Notes under the pieces: model-generated
The model's database searches: none
The model's input: only the letters and a program-made list of their open reading frames with translations
Told to the model about the DNA's origin: nothing
Translations under genes and position numbers: made by a program
NCBI GenBank assembly: GCA_026874595.1
Contig: CM049318.1
Coordinates: 36,417,956-36,481,955 of the forward strand
Direction: 5' to 3'
Length of the DNA: 64,000 nt
Origin: Sipunculus nudus
Taxonomy: Eukaryota; Annelida; Sipuncula; Golfingiida; Sipunculidae
In this document: in pieces, positions 1 to 11,999 of the stretch
Layout of the letters: each line of letters opens with the position of its first letter
Position numbering within the stretch: the first letter of the stretch is position 1

Positions 1-129
1 ATCTAGTTTCATCCCAAATATGACAGAAGGGTGCTTTAATATAATAAAGAATATAAATATAACATGCCTAAATACACTTTCTTTTAATTAATAAGCACTA
101 GATAAGAATAACGTTATTTCTAACCCTCC

Positions 130-178
<49 letters not shown>

Positions 179-504
179 TTAGTATAATCAAATTTTGTCT
201 GTTGATCATTTAGGAGCCAATGAATATTTTATAATGTCTTTCTCCATGGGTCGCAAAAAATGTGTAGAGGTCCCGTTTCAGAGTAATTAACTGCCTTGAC
301 ACGAAGTTCCAGCGACGGAAGGCCCTTTGAAAAATATTTATAGAGAATTTAAAAAAATAATGGCCCCTTCATGACATACTTTTGATCATTCCCGACAGGT
401 AAAGACCAAGAACCTGCATGTCCGAGACGTGGTCACAGAGAAGTTCCGTGACAAAAGTCTATGCTGAAGTAATATTTCTGTAATTGTCTTACTGTTATAT
501 TAGG

Positions 505-745
505 TGATGTGATGAGCCAACTGCAGCTTGCTCTGTTTGGGTAATCATGGTTAGGGTACCCAGGAGAAACAATGCTGCCACTAGCGGCTGTCACACGAAC
601 TATCCATGGAGGACATGCCAGTGGATCTACAACTACACAATATAAAGAAGATTGTGAACATCAAATATTTCGTTCTTGAATATCCAGTGACCAGTTCCTC
701 TAATAATTGGGAACCTTTAAAATTATGATAATTATGATCATTTGC
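505..745 (+). pseudogene. Possible degenerate CUB-domain fragment
   Basis: The plus strand reads SGCHTNYPWRTCQWIYNYT, then after a 2-nt shift IKKIVNIKYFVLEYPVTSSS. The pattern NYP..C.W.I....I.NI.YF.LE resembles the middle of a CUB domain. It is on the strand opposite gene B. The match is short and needs a profile search. Confidence 0.25.
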
Positions 746-789
746 CTTTACGACAAAATCTCAGTAGACTTGTAGCCTTTTGACTGGTC

Positions 790-945
790 AGCTTTCAGTC
801 GTTCTGAGGTAGATCGACTCCCGCCCCCTTTTTCTTAAGGGTTCCGGACAATATTTTACGGCCTGGGCCCCCCTTTTCCGGACATGGGGACCTTTTAATA
901 GGTTAATCAGTCCTCCTGAATCCTGGATCCGCCCCTGATTATCAT
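790..945 (-). repeat. Dispersed repeat fragment with GGGGCGGATCCAGGA terminus
   Basis: Minus strand begins GGGGCGGATCCAGGATTCAG and contains GGTCCCCATGTCCGGAAAAG. It shares TCCAGGATT and TCCCCATGTCC blocks with 8100-8215 on the plus strand. Confidence 0.5.
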
Positions 946-1904
946 AAAATATTCCCCAATAACTTATATGGTGAGAAAAACATCATACGGTTGCTATATA
1001 ACAAGACCGCTTGAGCGGACTACAAGGTACGTCCGCTATGTTTATGTTTTGAGCCTCTGTTCGCGCCCGATGCAGCTTTATACCCATTGTGTACAGGGGT
1101 AAGCAAACGGTTACACGACAAAATTTGACACATATCATAATGATTAAAGAGAAAAAAAAATTAATTGTTTATTTAACATGATGAGATCCATTTATTTAAA
1201 AAAAAAGGAAATTAGGCCTTAACGGCATAATGTCGTCTCCACAATGACACTAGATGGCGCTAATTAACAATTGCAGTGCGCCGGCAACAATATGGAAATT
1301 GTAACTATAAAATCTATTTTCAAAGAAGTATAGTAAATTGTCACTTGAAGCGCTGGACGGTTAAATATTTCGAATGAAGTAAAAATAAAATATAATGACA
1401 TGACCGTGATGAATTACCAAAAAAAATCATATATCTGAAAATACTTTTATGTGACGGACCCGCACTGATTAATAAGCACTCGCATCATTTAACACAAAGT
1501 TTTCCATATCATATGTATGGTTCTTCGTTTGATGACAATGTGACCTGTGATATAACAGCTCTGACAAGAGATAACAAGAAGAGCCAAAGGTATAAGTCAA
1601 GAACTTTGGTTATTTTTATATCAACCAAATATTAGGGCATTTGTCATAAATGTATGACACGGTCATCTAATGACGACTATTATATGATGTCGAAGTTATG
1701 TAAACGATATTTAACACGATCTTGTTTTCTCCCGTCGATTGAATATGTTCTCTTCCTATAGGAAGCTAACCTTAAAAAATGATATTTTACTCTAATCGAT
1801 TGATATCTCGTAAGCGGTAACAACAGTTCTTCTGGTATTTCTGGATTTTCTTTCCGGCCATGTTTTTCCAGAAGTAAATTTCTCATCCTGATTTCGGGCC
1901 ACGA

Positions 1905-2325
1905 TTTGTTATCAGGGGCCCCTAACTGGTTATGAGAACATCACACTGCGTATACTCGCAAGAGTGAGACTCTGCTGGCTAGGGTTTGTGGGCGTCAAAA
2001 TCTCTCACCCACAATGCACCTGGGCTTCTTAATACATTAGCGGCGTAGGTAAAAATGAAATGTAGAGGGTAATGCAGTCCTTCCGTTCAAAATGCTGAAC
2101 AAGAATTCTTGAGAGTCAAATTACATGAACATGAGTGTTTTTGTGGTGAGGACACCACAAAATAAGTAATATTTTGTAAACATATGTATGTGAAATGTAA
2201 ACAGAAGGTGTTTCCTTGAAATGTAACAATTTTTTTTATTTCAAGCATGACATTTGAGACAAGTAGTCCCTGTCGTCCCACACTGTCTAAGCTAGTATAG
2301 TTTCGTTTCGAATAGAAGCGACCTC
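1905..2325 (+). repeat. ~400-bp dispersed repeat, copy 1
   Basis: Shares blocks such as CCCACAATGCACCTGGGCTTC, TTTTGTAAACATA and GAGACAAGTAGTCCCTGTCG with 41860-42240 (minus) and 51025-51350 (plus). It lies immediately downstream of the last recognised exon of gene B. Confidence 0.7.
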
Positions 2326-2427
2326 TGACGGTAAGGTGATGAGAACCTATTTGCAGAAGAATGGGTATATGCGCTGACACCGGAGCTGACTGTGTTGCAA
2401 ATTTCATGTAGTTTTTGGATAGCTTAC

Positions 2428-2647
2428 CTAAGGTTTGGTACTGCAAAGAAAAGCCTCGTTCTGAGGTAGATCGGTCTGTAGTGAACCGTAGGTACATCTG
2501 TGGGCCTGGGCTGTACACGACCTCCCCCGTCCTGTCCCCGGACAGCCCAGCCAACAGGGACGAGTTACTGCTCTCCCCGTCATACACGTCAAGACGATCA
2601 GACAGTCTCTCAGTTTTAAAGTAGATCAGCTGGAGACTGATGGAACT
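2428..2647 (-). CDS. Gene B exon: second half of CUB
   Basis: Acceptor cccgcag|AGTTC, donor TTAG|gtaagc, phase 0 to 1. It contains ISLQLIYFKTERLSDRLDVY, MYLRFTTDRSTSERGFSLQY. Reading past the donor would run into a dispersed repeat, so the splice is preferred. Confidence 0.86.
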
Positions 2648-5600
2648 CTGCGGGAAAATATCGACAAAGTCAGAGATGATGTACACTTCTTTGATACAGC
2701 AGATATCTTTCTCAACTAATGTGTAACAGAGACTGTCATGGTATGCCAGAGTGTGATTACTCAGTCACTCCATAATGTGCTCAGAGGGTGATTGAGAAAA
2801 CGATATCTCCAGAGACAGAAGGGTGGCTAATTCCTCAGCAGATGTGGTTTTTTTTTTCAGTAAAAGAATTAAAACTCAGGGAATTACATTTAAACATAAT
2901 CATCTGTTTTAAGAAAGTACCGCTATTCATTGAAATTATAAGAATCATTATGATATTCAAGAAATAAGGGAAAAATTAGTCAGTTAAGTACTTTACAATG
3001 ACGGGGTGAAGTCCGCTTTATTATACATGAATTTAACTAAATGCATATTTCTTTATATATGATATACATGTATATAAGTGGTATAGCCGTGTTAGTCTGT
3101 AGTTGAAGCGAGAGTTAAGATAAACAGTGACGCCTTTTAGATAGACTAACTAGTTTATTAACACACGAGCTTTCGAAGTACAAAGACTTCTTCGTCAGAT
3201 GGTCAATAATTATTTTGTTAGATTTTTAGAATAAACTTACCGATACATCCGGAACACTGATTAACCAGCGACACGTGAGGTTGCTAGGATACCCTACGCC
3301 GGAGATAAACCCAGGGGAGAGAATGCTTCCCTGGTTTTCCGTCTTGACAACTACATTCGGCGGACAAATACCTGTAAGCATGAGCAATACAAATATTAAC
3401 AATACCTTAAGGACTCCATTGAGCACTAGGAATGCAGTGGTCGGCATTATCGTTTTCATAGTAGGACTTCAGGGGAACTATATAGCAGAAACTTAATTCT
3501 CCACCTTCCATACTTCCCCGCGGAATGTCCAATGAACCGAATGTTTTGACTGATATATGTGCACATTCATGTAATTGTCCACATATAACACCAAAAAAGG
3601 TTCGTTTTCCAGGCTGTTTAATGTAGAAAACAGTTCGGAAAGGCGACTTTTTTTTAGCTTTTATCAAATATTTTCCATATACTTATCATAATGTCACAAG
3701 AGAATTGTTTTGCTAAACAGGTTAAAGCACATTATTCCAATACCAAAATTTGTCATTAAAATTTTATATTTTTTCTTTATGTTCTTGAAAAAAATGTCTC
3801 AGCGACTGCAGCGCACAATCAGTTAGTTTCTCTTGAAACCTAAAAACACCTTTTTATGCGGGTGGTAAAAATTGACTCGCTTGATGCCTTAGAAACCAAA
3901 CTGTATTTTTCCCTTCCTTTTTGCATTCATATTACTTATAAACTTGCCTGCTGATCCCGTGCAAATGCCCGATGTGACAGTGATGTCATCAATTGCTACG
4001 CCTCCGATACCACTGGATACAACCTTTATTTAATAAGTGATATAACATTTTTATAAATAGACCGACAAATTTTAAAGAAATAAATAATCTTAAAAACTTA
4101 GATAATGAAAACGTTCACCTTAAATTCTCATAAATATTTTGTTTGTGCCCTTTGTAAAATGTTCAGATAAGATCTTTAAACGGTTCTTTGTATTTGCTCT
4201 TAATATTGCACATGAATGAAAATAAATGTTTTATACAACATCAGAATCAGATAAATTATGTTTTTTTTTCCCTGATGGAATACTAGCAAAATATCATTCC
4301 AGCGAACGGAATGTTAGAAATGCACAAACCATTAAGCAAATGCCATGCCTGAATTTTAAATTTAAATTTATCATTTTCTAAAACAATACTAAATAAATTT
4401 CAAATACAAACAAGACGAAGAAAACAAATTTAATTAAATTTTAACAATGGCTCACTCAGAAGTATAAAGTATGAAATCTTTAAATTTTGATTAACACCTG
4501 GTGGCAAAATTCCGTATTAATAGGAAGGTACAATCAAAGAACTATCACCATATTTTGAACGTGACCCATACATTTGGTTTATAAATTGAAAACATCTTTA
4601 CTGGTAGGCGCTCTGGAACACTGTATAGTTTGTACAAGTAGTTAAACAACACAGGATACAACCTGCGCGACTGTGAATCCTATTCTTGCCCCGGGGTATT
4701 TTCGAAGGTCCACAGACACCTTTGCGTTGTGCCAGTCTCCGCCCTTGCCTCCTGTTCACAAATGTTTGGGTGTAATATTTAAACAAAATAGCGATTGGCT
4801 ACTTTTAATTGCGAAAGTTGCAAGCAACAATTAAACATTTATTTGCCAATAAAGTTATCAACAGTAACATCTGAAAAGTAAACATCAGACAGTCACAGGA
4901 CAGTCAGAGGCTACAGACCCTGGTATGTTATTTTCTGAAAATGAAGAATGAACTACAATATCAACTCTTTCTAATTTGGTAACTGTGAATTCCAGAATTC
5001 TGGATGCGGACCATCTTCGAAAAGGAGAGTGATATACCTTGTGCACAATCACTAAGTAGAAATATGCTGTAGTTTTTGAGTAACGGATCGGAACAGACTT
5101 ATAAACATACACAAAAATTATACAGAGAGAAAAGATCGCAATACCGTTGTCCCGAAAAGGCGGAAGGTAAAAGCATCAAATCATATTAAGATTATATTTA
5201 TTTATCAAAGTTACGTTTCAGCTGATCCTTAACCACAAAGTATTAGATAATAACCAGATATTACAAACGTAGAAAGTTCAAATTACTCTGTAAACTAAAT
5301 CCTCCTTTGTTTTAAGGTGGGGGGGGGGGAGGTTATTCCCGTTCTCTTAACATCTCTTGTTGTATTTTTTATGCCCCCGCCACAAAGTGGCCGGGGCATA
5401 TAGTTTTACCCATGTCCGTCATTCCGTCATTCCGTCATTCCGAAGTGAAACAGTTGTACGGACTTTTTTTCGCAATGCCTGCAGATGTTGGCCTGATTTT
5501 TGGTGTGTGGGCAGAAATAGACCAGTTACAGATCGAGTTTGCGTTTCGTCCCGGTTGACCTACTTTTGACCGTTTTACGGCTCCTAAACTTAGAAAATTT

Positions 5601-8600
5601 CATGAAAAATAGAAATATTCATGACAGATACACATGTACGGACTTTTTTTCGCAATGCCTGCAGATATTGGCCTGATTTTTGGTGTGTGAGCAGATATAG
5701 ACCAGTTACAGATCGAGTTTGCGTTTGGTCCTGGTTGACCTACTTTTGATTGTTTTACGGCTCCTGAACATAGAAAATTTCATGAAAAATATGAAATTTC
5801 ATGACAAATACACATGTACGGACTTTTTTTCGCAGTGCCTGCGGATATTGGCCTTTTTTTTTTGTGTGTGTGGACAGATATAGACCAGTTACAGATCGAG
5901 TTCGCATTTCGTCCCGGTTGACCTACTTTTGACCGTTTTATGGCTCCTAAACTTAAAAATTTTCATGACAAATAGAAATATTCATGACAGATACACATGT
6001 ACGGACTTTTTTTCGCAATGCCTGCAGATATTAGCCTGATTTTTGGTGTGTGAGCAGATATAGACCAGTTACAGATCGAGTTCGCGTTTCGTCCTGGTTG
6101 ACCTACTTTTGACCGTTTTACGGCTCCTGAACATAGAAAATTTCATGAAAAATATGAAATTTCATGACAAATACACATGTACGGACTTTTTTTTCGCAGT
6201 GCCTGCAGATATTGGCCTGATTTTTGGTGTGTGGACAGATATAGACCAGTTACAGATCGAGTTCGCGTTTCGTCCCAGTTGACCTACTTTTGACTGTTTT
6301 ACGGCTCCTGAACATAGACAATTTCATTTAAAATATATATTTTCATGACAAATACACTTGTACAGACTTTTCTTCACAATACCTGCAGATATTGGCCTGA
6401 TTTTTGGTGTGTGGGCAGATATAGACCAGTTACAGATCGAGTTTGCGTTTCATCCCGGTTGACCTACTTTTGATTGTTTTACGGATCCTAAACATAGAAA
6501 ATTTCATGAAAGACAGAAATTTTTATGGAAAATGCACATGTATGGACTTTATTTCTCAATGCTTGCATATACTGGCATGATTTTTGGTGTGTTGCTTGAT
6601 AATGACCCGTTACAGATCAAGTTTGCATTTTGCCCTTGTTGACCTACCTTTGACCATACGACACCTCCTGAACTTAAAAAATTTTCCAAATTTTACAAAT
6701 GTTTCTAATTTGCCCAAGGCGGGGGCATTCGTGTCGTTCCGACACATCTAGTTTTTATTTGTTCTTATTGAGTATACTTTCCAGTCAATAATTATAAAAT
6801 CTCAATGAGTTACTAATAATTTAAAGCATACGAATTATTATTATCCTTATTAGAAAGTGCAGCCAGCAGCCTCCCCACCCAGTTCTTCCAGACCTCCTTC
6901 GTTTTAACCGCTGCTTTGCTTAGCAAGTTCATTTTTCTCGACACATGGGCTGGCACAAGGCCAAGAATCAGACCAAGTAGAACGGGATGACGTGGATTTA
7001 AAATTTTAGCTGACTGCACATTCCTATTGGTCCGGTTACAATATGTTTTTGTCCTGTGCAAGCCCTAGTGGTGAGACTCGGAAAATCCTGTTATATAAAT
7101 TCAAAGCAATGGTTAAAACAACGGAGATCTGGAACGACCTTAGTGTATAACCATTGCTTTATCACCTCACCTTTATCACTCCAAGGTATTTCGACAACAG
7201 CGTCGTCGTGGACCACGACCAAGGCATATGTACCGACGTTCAGACCATCAGCGTAATACCAGAACGAGGCACAGACAGGAGACGGGGCTGGAGGGATCGG
7301 TTTCAGCGTTGCCATAGTGGCCATACTGCCTGCCGGCTCCAACGTCACATCGGCGTACATGTATAACCCTGCGACACATCACTTGATTTCATATTCAAAT
7401 TATGTAAGTGTGAATAAAATGATTAACTATGTATATGTCTAATAATTATCAAAATCAATGTCATAAACCATCATATGTTATTGACGTCATAGCATTAAAA
7501 AAGATTTGTGGTTATTTTTTATAACAACAAATTTCGAATTTCAATATATGGAAAACTCTTCCTTTTTCTAACTTGAAATATAATATCTTGAAAATTTCAG
7601 ACACTGTTATGTACAACAAAGCAAAACAATACTTTCAGGTGACTTAATAACAAATCTGTTGAGGTTCCATATGGAAACTTATGACCTATTTCGCGTTTGA
7701 AATAAAATATCATTGACCTTTCATTTTACTAAATTTTCCTAATATCCGACTTAATTTACATATTACTGATAATTTATCGGATGATAATTATATGTCATGT
7801 GATACGAGAAACACTGTTATATCGTAGATATTAGTATGCTGTTTATATAATTAATATATCAATGGAACCATTGATCTATGTTTTCTGCCAGACCTGTTCC
7901 TCTGTTTATTGTCTCTAATACTTAATTATATGACACTGAATGGAAAACAATATAATATGATTTATAATCATGTATGAAAAAAATGCCTATTTTTATTATG
8001 CGAAACTACAGTTTAAGATTTATTCAGTCTAGTGTTACCAGACAACATAAACTTGAATGTATTTTACTTTAAACATTTGTGGCTTTAATGTCCCTAGAGG
8101 GGTCAAGGGCGGCTCCAGGATTTAGGAAAAGGAGTGGTGCAACGTAAGAGGATTTATGATAAAACTTAAAAAAAAGTCCCCATGTCCAGAAGGGGGGGGG
8201 CGGAGAGGTCGTAGAGACTTTTAGCGTCACGGTTTCATAATTGATTAAAACAATTATGTATGTACATCCAAGGAAATTGTATTATTCTCATCCTGCCAAA
8301 AAACATCGAAAAGCATTAAAACCTGCCCTTGAGCATTGATGAAGTGCCAACAACCCGGCCTATATTGACCTTTCAGCTTGATGTACAAGTAGGGCTGAAT
8401 TTAATCGGTCAATAGTTCAGGTAAAACACGATAAACCATATTTCACGGTTATTTAGATTGTACATAAAATAATCGATTAATAATCGATCTTCGTTTTTTT
8501 TTTTTATTTCTAAGTCATCGAATATGGTTTTACAACCAATTCCTACCACTAGTATTTGTGATAACATATTTATATTGAACTGAGACTGCCACGACCGGCT

Positions 8601-11600
8601 TTTGCGGCCCAGGGAGAGAGCGCAGAACTCAAATCCGGGAGATCCTGAGTTCGAATCTGGGCCGAGGCGGTGAGATTTTCACGGTCGGCCCCAAACCCAG
8701 GCCTAATGGGGAGACTGTGCCCATCAGTCGTGTTTCACTCACAAACGAGTGCGCGTTTCGCGGGTTCCTCGGTTTTATGACCTATTACTAATGACACACA
8801 CCCAGGGCCCGCAGGAGTGGTATACCGAACCTGGTTGACACCAGGAAAAATCTGATATAAGCCCCTGACATGTAGTCCGAAACCTGAATGGAACTCTGCA
8901 GATGTACACATACTTAATTAGGCAAAAAAATGGAGGCGTTTACCTCCACCAAAAAAAAAACCACTCTTACTGCCGACTGCTCCGTACGTGTGATCCTCAT
9001 GGGGCTTGTACCAGTTCGGTCCACGGTCTCGCCCCTGTGTTCTCTCCCAAGTAAAGTTCCCACCGAGGTCTTGGAGGCAGTCATTGTAGTCGATATCACA
9101 GGCAAAAAGTGCTGGAAAACAAGGGTTCGTTAAAAAGTTTATTGGATCACAGCAGTTATTTTATTATGTTTATTTCTAATAAAAGACAACTTTAGTTATG
9201 TTTGATGATTTGACGTAAAACATGAACCGGAAGAGCACTCTTATTCAAATTAAATAATATTAGTATTCTGTTCAACCGCCAGATGTCCTTAGTATTAGTC
9301 ACAAATGTCTCCGTTGTAAATCTGAAAAATCTTATCTTTTAACTTTACTTTTAAAGTAAAATATTGTTATTTAATTGCAACGATAACAGTGGGTGGACTA
9401 TCAAACCCGAGTAGACTTTAATACGCATTATATTAAGCAAATGGGGTTCAGAGTACAACTGTGTAAACCTGCGTCAACTGAAATTATATAAGGTATACTA
9501 CTAGAAGTCCTATTTCTCACGGTTCCCTGGAACAAAAGCTCATGATCCAAGAACATGGAAAACCAATTTTTCTGTACCAATTTACCTTGCAGCATGACAA
9601 ATCATTAATTTGCATTCACGGCATTCCCAAATGACAGCAACTAATTTGTGCAAGTAATACTATATAATTGCAAATTGGCACCTTCCACTGGTAAAACATG
9701 CAATATAATTCGTCACACCGATGCCTTTGAATTAAAGTTTCATAAAACGTGAGTGATGAGTTTACATTAACTTCATGTCAGCCTATATCACGTGATTTCG
9801 ATTTACGAGACCACCGTCCTTTTTGTTTTGGTCCCATAAATCACAGCAGAGAAAGGTCAGAGGTCAAGCCGTGCCTGGCGGAACTGCAGGTGTATACAGA
9901 CACGGAACGCTGAACCGGCAAAGAGGCCGTGAAGTGAAATGACCCGTACGAGTCCGGTACTGCACAGTATATGGTCGTTACCTTTACTGTGGTGTGCTTC
10001 AAACGCCCCCCCCCCCCCCCCCATAGTTTTGGGTGAAACAGGGCATATGTTATATAATTTAGGCACGACAACCTCTTCTATTAATTAATTCAATTAACTA
10101 GCTGATACAAACTAATTTTATTAACTTTTGTGAATAATACTATCATGAACATCCCCTCTTAAACCTATGATCTTTGAATAACCACACCCCTCTTTGCATA
10201 CGCGGATCCTCCCCTACACTTGGCAACACTGCTCGAGTGCGAAGGCCTTCACTTTCCTTGTATAACTACTTGTGCAGACCAAGAGAGTCGCATGACCGAA
10301 CCCTGCCGAGCACTTCTGGATGCGCATATCTCCTCCAAGATCAGATATTGTCCGAAGATTCGTGACCAAGAAATAACTATGCTCCTCACACTGCAGCTAT
10401 ACACTGCAGTCGTCCCAGGTTTCCTTGGCTTTTACCGCTGCATTTTGCAGTAAGATTCTACAGGTCCCACCACCAGGTCCAACCAGCTGTTATACATTGC
10501 AGTCGTTATAAATCTTCGTTTTTTTTTTATAACCGCTGCTTTTCGCAGCAAGTTTCTCTGGGTTACAACAGGGTTGGCATAGAGAAAAGAATTGTAATCA
10601 GACCAATCGAAGCGTGGTAGCGCATTGTGCATCCAGCACCCAATTTTAAACATGCGAAACCCGCTCTCGTTGGTCTGATTAAACCGAGACCCCCGCTCTC
10701 GTTGGTCTGATTAAACCGAGACACCCGCTCTCGTTGGTCTGATTACACCGAGACACCCGCTCTCGTTGGTCTGATTTCACCGAGACACCCGCTCTCGTTT
10801 GTCTGATTAAACCGAGACACCCGCTCTCGTTGGTCTGATTACACCGAGAAACCCGCTCTCGTTGGTCTGATTTCACCGAGACGCCCGCTCTCGTTGGTCT
10901 GATTAAACCGAGACACCCGCTCTCGTTGGTCTGATTAAACTGAGACATCCGCTCTCGTTGGTCTGATTACACCGAGAAACCCGCTCTCGTTGGTCTGATT
11001 TCACCGAGACACCCGCTCTCGTTTGTCTGATTCCACCAAGACGCCCGCTCTCGTTGGTCTGATTACACCGAGAAACCCGCTCTCGTTGGTCTGATTACAC
11101 CGAGACACCCGCTCTCGTTGGTCTGATTACACCGAGACGCCCGCTCTCGTTGGTCTGATTACACCGAGAAATCCGCTGTCGTTGGTCTGATTACACCGAG
11201 ACACCCGCTCTCGTTTGTCTGATTCCACCAAGACGCCCGCTCTCGTTGGTCTGATTACATCGAGATGCCCGCTCTCATTGGTCTGATTAAACCGAGACAC
11301 CCGCTCTCCTTGGTCTGATTACACCGAGACACCCGCTCTCGTTGGTCTGATTCCACCGAGACGCCCGCTCTCGTTGGTCTGATTACATCGAGGCGCCCGC
11401 TCTCGTTGGTCTGATTACACCGAGACACCCGCTCTCGTTGGTCTGATTACACCAAGACACCAAATCTCGGTGGTCTGATAACACCGAGACACCCGCTCTC
11501 ATTGGTCTGATTACATCGAGACACCCGCTCCCGTTGGGCTGATTACACCGAGACCCAGCTCTCGTTGGTCTGATTAAACAAAGACACCAGCTCTCGTTGG

Positions 11601-11919
11601 TCTGATTACACCGAGACACCCGCTCTCGTTGGTCTCATTAAACCGAGACCCCCGCTCTCGTTGGTCTGATTTCACCGAGACACCCGCTCTCGTTGGTCTG
11701 ATTACACCGAGACACCCGATTTCATGAGGCTGATTACACCGAGACACCCGCTCTCGTTTGTCTGATTAAAAATTATATAAATATACCTTTATATATATAG
11801 TGACTAACAAAAATGATCTTGTTAGCAGGGTTTTCATATAAGTTTGTATGATGATTAACATTAATCCGGGACCGAAAAAGGGGTCATCTTATCGAGATTG
11901 TCTTGATAGCGGGCTGGTC

Positions 11920-11999
<80 letters not shown>

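Larger units (their letters stand above)
1..1900. other. Left-edge non-coding stretch downstream of gene B
   Basis: Contains a (TA)n run at 129-176, the possible CUB fragment at 505-745, and a fragment ending in a GGCGGATCC-type terminus at 790-945 (related to 8100-8215). No trypsin-like exon for gene B was recognised. Confidence 0.5.

Noticed and set aside
5450-6650. Possible hammerhead ribozyme-bearing satellite, as in some animal tandem repeats.
   Set aside because: No CTGATGA core was found on either strand of the unit.
8590-8680. Possible tRNA gene (B box GAGTTCGAATC).
   Set aside because: It cannot form a full cloverleaf and is the head of a repeated SINE.
9841-10071. Candidate missing linker exon of gene B (minus strand near 9.85-9.96 kb).
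   Set aside because: Acceptor- and donor-like sites exist but no combination gave the required phase 2 to 1 with a convincing sequence.
10653-11767. Long open frames (MSQFNQTNESGCLG..., MSRCNQTNESWCL...) that look like a repeat protein.
   Set aside because: They are translations of a 32-bp minisatellite; 32 is not a multiple of 3, so all frames show the same repeat.
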